Part shown: one piece after another, positions 20,065 through 31,500 of the stretch
Numbering within the stretch: the first letter of the stretch is position 1
How the letters are laid out: the number at the start of each line of letters is the position of its first letter
Assembly (NCBI GenBank): GCA_027943245.1
Contig: JANDJZ010000031.1
Location: forward strand, 62,001 to 126,000
Reading direction: 5' to 3'
Source of the DNA: Acanthamoeba sp. SK_2022b
Taxonomy: Eukaryota > Discosea > Longamoebia > Acanthamoebidae
Length of the DNA stretch: 64,000 nt
Notes under the pieces: generated by a model
The model's database searches: none
Told to the model about the DNA's origin: nothing
Seen by the model: the letters and a program-made list of their open reading frames with translations, nothing else
Position numbers and translations under genes: made by a program

Positions 20065-23000
20065 TCAACAAAACATGTGTACGAGCTTGGACGAGGAGAG
20101 CATAAAGTTGGCCCGCTCGTCTCCCACGACGGCCTGCAGCTGGTAGACATCGAACTTGGAGTAGAGGACCGTGCACGAGGTGTCCACCACGTCTGACAGT
20201 CCGTTCAGGATCTCCGGGTAGAAGTGACCATACTAGACGTGTGGGGCCAACCCACCACACAACAAACCAATAACACGATCAGCACAACACCCATGGTTGG
20301 CGAAAGGCTACAAAAAACAAGAAGAGCCGCACTTGAGGAAGGCCATAGAAGACTATGTTCTTGGCGCCCTTGACCTTGTACCGCCTGAAGAAGTGGAAAC
20401 GCTCGGTGAAGAGCATGAAGTCTCTTCGTCCCGTGGCGAAGAAGCTGCGGCCTCGCGCCACCTCGTTGCCGGGCGTGTACCTTGCGAGGGAGAGGTGGGG
20501 AAAGGTGAGAGACAGCGATTCGAAGAATGCGACAGGTGGCCAGGCTAGGGATTGGTGGATGGGGAGGCTTACTCGCAGCAGAGGCAGAACGAGGGGTCGT
20601 CAGCATCCTCTTTCATGAAGTTTCTCACACGCACGTAGTCAAAGTAGGAGGGAAAGAATATGAACACGTGCTTCGACACAGAGGCCTTGAGTTGCGGGTA
20701 GATCTGTGAATGTGCAGGGCGTCGCCGTGTGAGTTGCGCGTGCGCGCAAACGCGAAAACAGCCGCGTGGCGATGGGACGAACCTTCTCGGTGAAGTACTT
20801 GAACCGCGCGTCGTCGACGCTCTCGATGTCGTTGCAGTCAAGCTTGTGGAACACCTGCTGCACCTTGAGCACAACTCGGGAGATTGTGCCGGGCTCCTTT
20901 CGCGCCACCTTGACCGTTCCGCGCATATCTGTAGAACAAAAGGGTGAGCAACATACTATTTGCGTTCACGACAACGCGAATTATCATACTGTGACAGTTG
21001 CGGTTCATCAACGCATGGAGCTCCACTGTCTGCACCGATGAAAACACGAGTGTCTGTCTGAAGTACTTGCCACTGCACCGCACACGCGCGCGCGAGAGAG
21101 TTAGGCAGTCTCCCATGAAAGAACGGAGCAGAGGTAGGGTACCAGTTGTTGAGTGACCAGGTACGGATGCGAGAGAAGTCACAATCATGCGCCTGCTTGG
21201 GTTTGAGGTTAAAATGCTCAAAAAGGAGACCCACATGATCCCAGTTCTGCATCTGAAAGACGTCGGCCTGATCGGCGACCACCACCTCGAGCGAAGACAA
21301 GAAGTCGAAGTCGCGCTTCTTGTCACTGTTGAGACAGAGGAGAAACGATGAGCGTGCGGCAAGATGACAGAGCAGAGCAGAACGACGAGAGAGATACCCC
21401 GGTGCTCCTACAAGCATCCTGAGGCCGAGCGGCGAAGCAATGATAATGTCGGAGTTGTAGAACTCGGCAAAGAGCTTGATTGTCTTTTTCGTGAGGCTGA
21501 CACCAAATCGGAAGCAATCGTCGATGTTTCCGGAGAACGTGTCCAGATAGTCCTCTGCAACGACGAACGGTGAGCGTGAGCCCATGAATACAGCGCGGGC
21601 GCTGTCAGTGGCAGTTGGCGAGAAGCGTACGCGGCTTGGTGGGATTGATCGTCTCCTCCTCCACGCCATAGTCGCTGAAGAATCGCGTTTTGTTTGCCAC
21701 ACTCTCCTGTATTTGAATGGTTGTATGAGCGAGTGCGAGAGGCCACACGCAGCTCCAAGCAGGTGCGCACCTGTTGCAGCTTGGGCGCCAGCTGGAGGAT
21801 GAGCTTGACCACTTCGAGGGCCGTGTTACGGAACGGAACCAGAATGAGAACCTTGGGTCTCACAAAGCCCTGATCTCTCAAATCCCTGTAAACACCAACG
21901 TTCATGTTCACATCGCATGCGAGGTGTGAAACGCACGAACATACGACAGCGAATAAAAGAGGCTCGGGAGATTGTACAGGAGCGCTCGTTTCTCTTCGGG
22001 GATCGCATTGAGCTTGGCGCTGTTCTTGAGGATGGTGTCGCGGGTCCTGCACAGTGAGGCACATATCATCGTGCGATGATGTTGTGAGTGCGATGACCAC
22101 AAAAGCACGAACGCATGTGGACCATCCGCAAACGTACTTGAGGAGATGGTTGATGGCATGGAGCACGTAGAGTGAGCGAATCTCGGCCGCGTTTTGGCCG
22201 GTGCGCGCCGTGAAGAGCAGGTCCTTGTACTCGTTGAGAACGGGGAAGAGCCCCTCCTGCAGGTCGCTGAACACCCTCGTCTTCTTCTTGGCTGCAGCAC
22301 ACACCGTGGACATGTCACAACGCCGAAGCGCGCGACCACGTGAGGTTGGCGCTATGTGAGGTGAGAGAGCTTCGAGGCGTAGATACCAAAGACACGCTCC
22401 CACTGATCGGACAGACGCTTCTTCATCTTGAAGCGCGTGACAAGGGAGGTGGCGGGGCGAGAGGAGACTGTGGTCGGCAGGCGCGAGCCCGAGACTGGAG
22501 GAAACACCGGCGACGAAGACGCCTCGGTGTTCTACGTGTGTCGTGGAACAGAGCGCGGTCAGTCATCAAGTGACCCACGAAACTTGGCCAAGTGGAGAGC
22601 GGTCTTTCTTACCTCTTCACTCTCCGCGGCGGGGGTCGCGGTCGGCAGGCGCGTGCGCACGATGCCCAGGACCTCGTCATCGCGCGTGCTCCACTTGGTG
22701 GAGACAAGATGCTTCACAACCTCCTCGCCCGTCTCGATCTGATGGCCGTGCGTGCCAGAGGTTAGTTTTCCCCAACAGACCCGAGACAAGTTCGATTGAT
22801 CGTAGACACGCACCTCGGAGGCAAAGGAATGGAAGGGGTCGCCACGCTGCTCTTCCTCGACGCCGAGCGCGGTGAGATCTTCTTCCTGCACCGTCGCATT
22901 GTCGGTCTCCTCGGGCTCCTCGTCTTCGTCTTCGTCCTCGTCCTCATTATCGCCAGCCTCTTCACCTCCTGTCGCTGCTGCATCGCCATCAGCTTTGCCA

Positions 23001-23563
23001 GCAGCGGCGACTTCTTCGCCATTGTAGGCCTCCTCGCCTCCCTCGTGGGCCATTTCTTCGGCGGCCTCTGCGTCCTGCGCAGATGCAGTGCCCTTCTTCT
23101 TGCTCTTCTTTTGCCCTTTCGTTTTCTTTTGCTTCTGCTGGGCCTTGGCGACCTCGAGTTCCTTCTGCAACGCCTCCTGTTGCTGGCGGCGCTTGATGGC
23201 AAGGGCGGCCTCCTTGCGTCGCTTGATCTGGTCGCTGATCGTGTTGCCAAAGGACCAGAGCAGACGCTCGTAGGAGGTCATCTCTTCTTCCTCCTCCCCA
23301 TCTTCATCTTCATCTTCATCTTCGTTGCGTTTTTGCTGCGGTTCAGCTCGTCTGGCACGAGCGGCAGCGGCCTCCTCCCGTCGCACGGCATCGGTGACAT
23401 CACGGATGCGATCGGACACCAGCTCTTCAACTTCGCCGCCCGCGGAGCTGAGCTTGGTCGCGTACCGGTGTGCCGCCAGTCCGCCCTCCTTCTTTCGCCT
23501 CTTGTTCGATCCGCCACCGGCTCCGCCTCCTCTCTTGCCTCCTCCGCCTCCACGTCTCTTCAT
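20065..23563 (-). CDS. UTP25: UTP25 (DIEXF), small-subunit processome pseudo-helicase
   Basis: The gene starts at ATG 23561-23563 (MKRRGGGGG) and ends [10 protein letters not shown] before the stop at 20065-20067. The N-terminal third is low-complexity and basic, with long Glu/Asp tracts, as usual for this family. The helicase-like core follows: [25 protein letters not shown] (motif I region), [22 protein letters not shown], and the motif II equivalent [21 protein letters not shown] is replaced there by DQAD, the known UTP25 signature. C-terminal blocks include [19 protein letters not shown] and [15 protein letters not shown]25 is a nucleolar U3 snoRNP/SSU processome component needed for 18S rRNA maturation. 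Its start is 164 bases from the start of RRP15 on the other strand. Confidence 0.9.
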
Positions 23564-23727
23564 CTCGAGATTCTTCACCAGCAAATCAATATTGACAATA
23601 AATCGAAGTAATAAATAAACTCCAGGTAGGCAAGAAAAATGCGAATTCTCCGTTTCTTCTGTGTTTCTTTGTTCATGAAGATTGCACGACGGAGGAATCT
23701 TTGCTCTTTGCAATTGAAAGAGCACTC
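23564..23727. promoter_or_regulatory. Bidirectional promoter shared by UTP25 and RRP15
   Basis: Only 164 bases separate two divergent start codons of ribosome-biogenesis genes. The interval is AT-richer than the flanking coding DNA and must contain both leaders and promoters. No named element was identified with confidence. Confidence 0.6.
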
Positions 23728-24437
23728 ATGTCGAAGAACAGCAAGGTGGTGCGTGCGCCCAAGCGACAGCGGGGCGAGAATGGCAATGTGAAGTCTCGGG
23801 CTGGTGGAATGAAGCGAAGGAGCAGCGGCGGTGGAGGCGAGAAGGCCTATTGGGACAAGATGGGGGCTCAATTCGAGGTCAGTTCTGAAGAGGACAAGGA
23901 CGAGTGGTCCTCATCTGAGGAAGAAGCGGAGGATGTGACTGGTGATGGTGTCAATTACATGAAAATCTCGGGCGATGAGCCAAATGAACAAGACACGGCC
24001 TCGGCGATCGTGCAACGATGGAAACAAGCCCAGCAACATAAAGAAAAACAAAAGTCACAAGAGGAGAAAAGCACGAGTGGTGAGAAGAGAAAGATTGAGG
24101 CGGTCATTGCGGATGATGAAGATGACGGCGAAGATGACGATGAACTTCCAGAGACAGACGAATTCGTGAATGTGAATGAAGATGAGGGTGAAGAGGTGGC
24201 CAAAGGCGAGGGTGAGGAAGAGGAGGGCGAAGACGAAGCTGACATGGACGCTGAAGATGAGGCGCCGCGAGTGCGCAAGGGCCCGGGCAGTGTATCTTTC
24301 GCCATGGTGCTGGGCAAGCTGCTCTCGCCCGACGGCCAGCCTGTCCCTCAAGCTGCGCAGGACGAGGTGCCCGTCCGCCCTTCTCCCCTACTTCAGTGGC
24401 GCATGTTGTTGCCGCGCCCAACGGCGTAGCTGACCGC

Positions 24438-24493
<56 letters not shown>

Positions 24494-25160
24494 GCGGAAG
24501 AGACGGCTCAACCGGCTGTGGCGGACCCCATTCTGATGAACTTCAAGAAGCGAACGAACAAGAAGCTCCTGGCTGAGAAGCGAAGGAGACGCGAGGCCCG
24601 CGAGCTGGCGCTTAAGAAGAAGCTCCTCAAGGCGCGCGACCATCGCATCCCCACGGTCCTCAGTGAGCCCGCCGAAGTGCGACTCCGGAAGCTGGCCACT
24701 AAGGGCGGTGCGTCCACACGACCCGCAGCGTCAGCCTATTGTTTCTTGCATTTCACCACCTACTCATCCTTCCTTTCCTCGTCCGGCGCGCAGTGGTGCA
24801 GCTCTTCAACGTGGTGAGGAAGCAGCAGAAGGAAATGGCCATGCAGAACGTGGAGGAGCTAGAGAAGAAGAACCCGCTCAAGGGTACATACATCAATACA
24901 GGCCCGAGGCTCTGCCGCCTAGCTTACATAACACCACATTTTCTCCCCGTGTACGTGCAGCGGAAAAGATGACAAAGACGAAGTTCCTGGAGCTGCTGCA
25001 GAAGACGGGTGGTGCCAGGAAGGTCGAAGTCAAGAAAGAACAGGTCAAGAGCGAGGAGACCATCAAGCAGGAGGCCAAGCCGGCTTGGGACGTCCTCTCC
25101 GACGACTACATGCTTGGCGCCTCCCTCAAGGATCTGCCCGACGAGGACGCCGACGAGTGA
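23728..25160 (+). CDS. RRP15: RRP15, pre-60S ribosome-biogenesis factor
   Basis: The model starts MSKNSKVVRAPKRQRG at 23728. Exon 1 (to 24366) encodes a basic start and then a long acidic region. An intron dominated by a TG microsatellite follows (24367-24493). Exon 2 opens AEETAQPAVADPIL and carries the basic KRRRREARELALKKK helix. The diagnostic block LRKLATKGVVQLFNVVRKQQKEM spans an intron, and the C terminus has WDVLSDDYMLGASLKDL, closely matching human RRP15 WTILRDDFMMGASMKDW. RRP15 acts in the nucleolus on 27S pre-rRNA processing for the large subunit. It converges on the amine oxidase gene, 138 bases away. Confidence 0.9.
24439..24492. repeat. (TG)n microsatellite abutting a splice acceptor
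   Basis: About 27 TG units on the sense strand of RRP15 run directly into the intron's terminal TAG at 24491-24493. The repeat replaces the usual polypyrimidine tract. Confidence 0.95.
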
Positions 25161-25298
25161 TCCCTCTTTGATTCCAAGCCTGCAACACGCACTGCTCCTC
25201 ATTTTTTTAAAGCACGTTTTATTTATTTATTTATTTATTTATTTTCATCGTACATGGTGCATCATGTAGGCGGTGTATGTGCACTGCAAGAAGAGCAC
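25161..25298. terminator. Convergent 3' region with ATTT repeat
   Basis: This lies between the RRP15 stop (+) and the amine oxidase stop (-). It holds a TTTA/ATTT tetranucleotide run at 25214-25246 in otherwise GC-rich DNA. It probably serves 3' end formation in one or both directions; no experimentally defined signal can be named. Confidence 0.45.
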
Positions 25299-28117
25299 TA
25301 CTGGGGAGAGGAGGCCTTGGCGAAGCGGATGGTGGCCACCATGGTGACGAACACGCCGATTGTGAGACCGAGCAGGAACGCCGGAACCTCGTTGTTGCGC
25401 TGGTGAGCGGCGGGTCGGGGCGCAGGCTGCACACATAACGTGGCAAGTCAAATGGTCAAATAACGAAGCGCCAACGACAAGGCGAAGCGGGGGCGCAAAG
25501 TGAAAGAGAAGACGACGAGGGAACCGACCTTTTCGCTTGCCGTGAACGGGGTGGTGCCCTCGGGGAGATGAGCTGCGGGACCGCCAGGAGTGATGTAGTT
25601 GAACAGAGGAGAAGAGGAAGTGGAGGAGGAGGAGGAGGAGGAGGAAGGCTCGGCCTCGGCCTCGGCGCGCTTCTGCTTCTTCTCACGCTTGGCCTCTTCC
25701 AGTTGTTGGAGGGCGTCGAGGCACTGCTGGGGAGAGAGCCACGCGCCAGCTCCCTGCAAGTAGCGCGGGGCTTGGACCGTACCGACCCGCTCGCGGAGTT
25801 GGTCGAAGCTGAGCCTGTCCTCTTCGGCTTCCGGCTGAAGGCTCTCGGCCAGCCCGAGTGGGCTCTCGGGGGTCGGGATGAGTCTGAGCGGGCGCGCCTC
25901 TGGCTCGGCCTTCAGGTCGTCGTCAGACGTCGTACTCACGACGAAAGCGGACGTGCTGAGCGCCTCGGTCGCGATTAGCGGGGCGTTGGAGGTAAGCCTG
26001 AGCTCGGCCGCAGCCTTGCGCACGTCGTAATTGGCGGGAGCCCAGCCGGCGATCTTGAGGACTTCCTCCGATACGTCGTTGCCGCGCTCGACGGCGCCCT
26101 CCATCCAGTTGGCGCCCCACACTGAGCGCTCCGACCCGCCCCAGTGAACGCGGCCGTGTGGCTCGGTGAAGAAGTGACCATACTTAGAGAGCACGCCGTT
26201 GGGCTTGTAGGTGTAGGTCACGCCTGGAATGGTCGGCTTGGCAGTGTTCCAGTCGTGGAGGATGATCTCCTCGTAGCTATCGACCAAGCCGTGGTCCTTG
26301 GGGAAGAGGTGCTTCAGGAAGTCGACCGCCGACTGTCTGATGGCGTCATCGGTCCAGCCCTGGACGCGGCGCGAGTCGACAAAGATGCGGACGATGCCGA
26401 CCTTATGCTCGTCGGCCATGCTGCCGTCCACGACGTTGCCCCACACGCCGTTCTCCTTAACGTGCGTCGCGTAGGGCGGCATAATGAACATGCCCGATCC
26501 GCTCAGGGAATGTACCAGGGACGAGAGCGTGCTCTCGCCAGGCCTGTTCCACCAGCGGTTCTTGTAGATGACCAGGATTTGGCAGGAGACGGTCGGGGTG
26601 GCGTCGATCGACGAGAAGAGCTGGGCAGCCTCGGGTTTGAGAGCCGGGGTGTACTTAATGGTACCGCCCATTTCGACCGGCGCCGAAGCCAGAGGTGAGG
26701 TGGCGACGATGACGTACTGAGTGTTGACAGTTACGCTACCGCTGTGGTTGTCGTTGATGAACACTTTGACGGGGTAGGACCCCGAGTTGGCGCCGGCGCC
26801 GCTGATTCCGGGCTGGATGATCTGCTCGACGGGCGAGTTGAGCTTAAGGCGGAAGTTGGGGTACTGAGCCAGGTTGTCGACCAGTGCGTGAGTGAAGACA
26901 CCCGTGCCGCCGTCCCACCTCAACGCCTTGGGCGGAATCTCGATGCCATTGCGCGGGATGCCGCGGAACCTGTATACGGCCATGTTATAGCTCAACTTCA
27001 TGCACTGATCCCAGGCTACAGTCATGGGTGGAGGTAAGCACCTGACGTAGAGGGCAATGGCACACACCAGCGCAGACACTCCGCTCAGGTCGGGAACTGC
27101 ATAGTGTCGCCAGCTCAAGTGAAACACGATCAAATGAACAGCTGAGAGAAAGGGAGCTCTGTACAGGTCTCGAGGAGATAGAAGAACTCGCGCGTGAAGT
27201 TGGGGTTGAACTTATTGAGGAGCGAATGCTGGGCGATCCACTGTTCGAGACTTATCTTGTCGAGCTTCTTGGCGGTGTCGCACGTCCAATCGATCTTGCC
27301 GTTCTTCACGATCTTGGAGCCCTTGTACATGAGGTAGAAGAAGAGCGGGAGTCCCGACGGGTCAAAAAGAGCTTTGCTACATTGTTCGAAGTTGACGTCA
27401 GTGAGCTTCAGGGTTTCCTTGGGCGAGCAGTTGAGCTACACGGAAGACATGTTACTCGCGTTAGAGATTGTCCTTGCGATTTAACTCCGACAATGGGAAA
27501 GGTGGATGGCTGCGCACACCTCCTTAGCGAGTGCGAGCGTGTCGTTGTGTTCGAACAGCGAAAATGTGCCTCCTGGTGAAGGACAGGAAGGGTTGAGTTG
27601 GCACCATGAGGAAGAAACGTAAACGAAGTGGGGTGGGGAGTGCTCACCAATGGAGACCTTGGAGTCATACTTGGTCAATTCGATGGAGCGGGTGCGACCA
27701 CCGAACCAGTCCAAGGCGTCGACTACGAGCACCTTGCGTTCATGCCCTGCCTGTGCCGTTGTGGGCGATACTGTGAGTGTTCTGCAACGGCGGTCAGGAG
27801 AGCCCGAAAACGAAAAATGACCGGACACGTGCGTCGGTCACACGAGGTTTTCCACTTTGTGGAACGAACCAGGCACCACGTGCGAGAGCTAAGAAGGAAC
27901 AATGGCTGTACGAACCTGAAGGATGCGTGTGGCGGCGGTAAGTCCCGACAGGCCCGAGCCCACGATGACCACGTCCCAGTTGGAGTCCTTCTCGAGCCTA
28001 GTTCAGCGTCGGCGAACACGAAAACAGGGAGGACCCAGGCGTGTGAGACCTTTAGGCTCAAGGTGACGCCTAGGAAAGAGGGAGTGCAACTGAGACGTAC
28101 GAAAGGCTATTATCCAT
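25299..28117 (-). CDS. Flavin monoamine oxidase-like protein with C-terminal tail anchor
   Basis: A small first exon (MDNSLS, ATG at 28115-28117) splices to LEKDSNWDVVIVGSGLSGLTAAT, which holds the FAD-binding GxGxxG. The FAD/adenine region continues with RKVLVVDALDWFGGRTRS. A long exon (25448-27133) carries the substrate domain and the C-terminal flavin motif HGRVHWGGSE through NWMEGAVERG, equivalent to the WaG/meGA motif of amine oxidases. A Ser/Glu-rich linker follows, and the last exon ends with a single hydrophobic helix (FLLGLTIGVFVTMVATI) before AKASSPQ. That helix matches the tail-anchor position of animal MAO-A/B, so outer mitochondrial or ER membrane attachment is likely. The Cys that binds FAD covalently in MAO is not seen. 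Amine substrate is unknown. Confidence 0.85.
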
Positions 28118-28566
28118 TGTACTGTGTGGGTTGAAGAAGTCGAAACAACTGAGAGGGGAGCAATAGCGGTTTGTTGTGGGAGGCGCCGAGGAGGAGTAAC
28201 GAAGTTGCCGACTAGAGAGGTGATTGGTTGGATAGCCTTCGGTCGACCTGCTACCGTTATCCTTGGCATAATCCGGATGGTATTTTCAGACGACAGCAGT
28301 CCATTCGTGGCGTTGCCATTTAAAATCACCCCTGCAACACTACCCCTTTTCTGCGGTTAATGAATCGATTGGGGGCAATTTTAGTTCCGATTTGAGCCTT
28401 CCGTTGCCGCACGCACCTTCTCCTTTTGGCCGATTTGTCTTCCGTCGTACTGCTCTTCCCAATTTATTCTCACCTCCAACCTCTATAACAGAACGCTCCC
28501 AGCCACCGCCCACAACCGCACACACCTCAGAGTACACAAACAACACCGCCTGCCTCAAACCTCACC
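28118..28566. promoter_or_regulatory. Divergent promoter region, about 450 bases
   Basis: This separates the starts of the amine oxidase (-) and the dioxygenase-P450 fusion (+). It is less GC-rich than coding DNA, and a pyrimidine-rich, CACAAC-rich leader precedes the plus-strand ATG. No gene is seen. Confidence 0.5.
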
Positions 28567-31500
28567 ATGCCCGCACGACAGGGCCTCGTCTGGTTGACGA
28601 TACTTTTGGTGGCCCTCGCCGTAGCTGGGTGTCTAGCTAAGGATGCGAGCACCTCGACCAACACCAAGAAAGCAAACCCCCTCAAGGTACTCGGCCCCTT
28701 TTCCTCTTCTTCTATGGTGACCAACGTTTTGATGGAAAAGGCTGGGGGCGTGTGACTCACCCGCGAAATTTGGAACGGAAACGCGCCTTCAACAGAAAGT
28801 GGTGGACTTCATGAAGGGCATGGTGGTAGGCGACAACGACCTCGCCACCAAGGTCGAGGACCTCCTCGACACCGATAAGTGGGAAAGCCTCAGCAAGCAA
28901 CAACAGGCGCAGGCCTCAGCCTCCTCCAAAAAGAACAAGGTTAACGCCAAGACCGCCACGACCGGAGTGCCCAACCCCTTCCCGGACTTTGGTACACCAG
29001 ACACAAGTGTCCTTTTTCTTCTTCCTCTTCAAAGGCTCACGTGAGGCCGCGTATGTGTTTCTCTACACACAGGTTGGGAGATTGACCCCAAATGCTTGGA
29101 GTCCAAGGAGTCGTACTACTACCGCTCCTGGGATGGTTCGTGCAATTGGCTCCGCAAGGGCCAGTCCAACGCTGGTGCTCAGGACCAGGCCTACACTCGC
29201 GACTACACACCACCCCACTACAAGCCCGGTACGTCTTCTACTGCGGCGGGAACAGGCGCCTGTTCGCGTTACACCGCGCACAATCGCAACTGTTTTATTT
29301 TGGGGTCTCGTTGTGGTTCGGCTCACCGCCAGCCCTTGTTTTAGTCCGATGGAATGTAATTAATATTCGGTAAATTATCGTTCGGAGCTTAAAAATCGCC
29401 GAACCGGGCAGAAAAGAAACTCTTCCTTTTGTATTTTTTTTATTCCACTTACCCGCCAACACACAGGCACGCTCGGAGAGCCGAGGGAGGGACCTAACGT
29501 GCGCGAGCTCAGCAACATCTTCTTCAAGAACAGGAAGACCGGCTATTGGGATCACACTCCGTGGCTTCTCGGCTATGTCGAGTTCTTGGTACGCGTTTTT
29601 TGAGCGGCTGTGTATTTTTTATTTTTTATTTTATTTTTTTAAAACTAATTTTGTAAATGAAAACTCACTCTTTCTCTCCATGAATCGTGACAGGTGCATG
29701 ACCTGATGTTGTCGGACGCTGGCCGTGAGAAGGGTGACCTGCTCAACATCGAGGTGCCCGCGGGCGATGCTGACTTCCCGCCCAAGACCAAGCTCGAGTT
29801 CTGGCGGAGCCAGAGGGCGCCCGGCACGGGCGAGAACGGCATCCCGCGCGAGCAGTACAACAAGCGGAGCAACTGGATGGATTTGGAGACCATCTACGGG
29901 TCGACCAAGGAGATGAACGCGCTGCTGAGGCAGAAGGACGCCAAGGGCGAGCTCAAGTGCGAGCTGATCCTGGACGAGGGCGACTACCTGCCGGTCAACG
30001 ACGAGCGATTCAACTTCTCGCTGCCGGGCCGGCCGGGCCAGCAGCGCAACCTGTTTGCCGCGGGCGACCTGCGCGCCAACCAGGACTACCTGCTCATGGT
30101 CTACCAGACGCTGTTCGTGCGCGAGCACAACCGCATGTGCGGCGTGCTGCACGGCAAGTATCCCGAGTGGAACGTGGAGCAGCTGTTCCAGACGGCGCGC
30201 ATCGTCATGGGCGCCAAGATGAACATGATCGGCGCGGCCTACTTCAAGGCCTACTTCATCGACGTGCCGTGGCCCGACGATCCGACGGCGATCATGCGCA
30301 GCTGGACGGGCAAGAGCGTGCTCGAGATCAATCCGCTCACCATGTCCTACCCGTGGAAGATGCTGCTCAACCCCAAGACGGGCGACCCCTACTCGCTGCC
30401 CAACGAGTTCAGCGTGGGTTACCGCTGGCACGACCTCATCCCGGCGTCGCTCCAGATCTACGACAAGGAGAACAACCCGACGACGCTGGTCAACCTGGCC
30501 GAGACGGCCTTCAACGCGACGAGCTTCAAGGAGACCGGCATCAGCAGCGTGGTGCGCGCCATGAGCGACACCCAGATCCCCGACTTCCACAGCGGCATCC
30601 AGGACACCTACCGCAGCATGAAGTTCAACTTCCGCAACCCCGACGAGGGCAACGGCTTCGATCTCGCCGCGTGGGCCATCCTCCACGAGCGCGAGCGCGG
30701 CCTCCCCACCTTCAACGAGTACATCCGCAAGGTCTACGACGGCGTGGTGCCCTTCAAGCCGCGCGCCACCTTCGAGGAGTTCACCAGCAACGTCTACTTC
30801 CAGCAGGAGCTCAAGCGCCTCTACAAGACGCCCGACGACGTCGACCTCTGGGTCGGCCAGGAGCTCGACGAGGAGTGGTGGCCCCATACCCACATCCCGC
30901 GCTCCATGCTCATCATCAACTTCTACACCCTCTTCAAGGCCGCCGCCGCCGATCGTTTCGGCATCAACTGGGGCATGTTCTGGTGCATCTCCAACTACAA
31001 GCCCTGGGACTGTCCCACCACCAACGTCCTCCAGGACCTCCTCTGGAAGCCCAACCCGCTCCCGCTCTTCCCCAACGCCAAGCTCCCCGACTCCTTCTGG
31101 TGGGAGGAGCTCGACCTCCAGAATCAAGGCGTACGTGTCACTAAACACCCCGACTCTTTGAATTCCTCCTCCTCCTCCCCCCTATGACAGTGTCCGTTGC
31201 TTGGAGGGGGGGGGTTGTTATATACTGACCGCTGCGCGTCAACTACACAGACCAACCTGCTGCACAGGATGGTGACGCAGAACACGGACGTCAAGTGCTT
31301 GCAGAAGAACCTGTTCTTCGTGGCCAACGCCAAAAGCAACCCGATCCAGTGCTTCTCGACCGGCGACATGCCCAGCCCCGACGCCGACAAGTCCTTCCTG
31401 CTCGAACCCTTCTTCAAGAACGACGACCTCCACTTCCTGCCGTTCGCGCTGTGGGGCTCCGTGCAGCCGTTCGTCGACTACACCAAGGAGTACGGCGACG

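Noticed and set aside
25214..25246. ATTT repeat and other AT islands as transposon ends or replication origins
   Set aside because: They recur in several introns and 3' regions (1997-2058, 9017-9060, 29606-29645, 47158-47240, 62452-62490) without inverted ends or target duplications. Base-composition islands explain them better.
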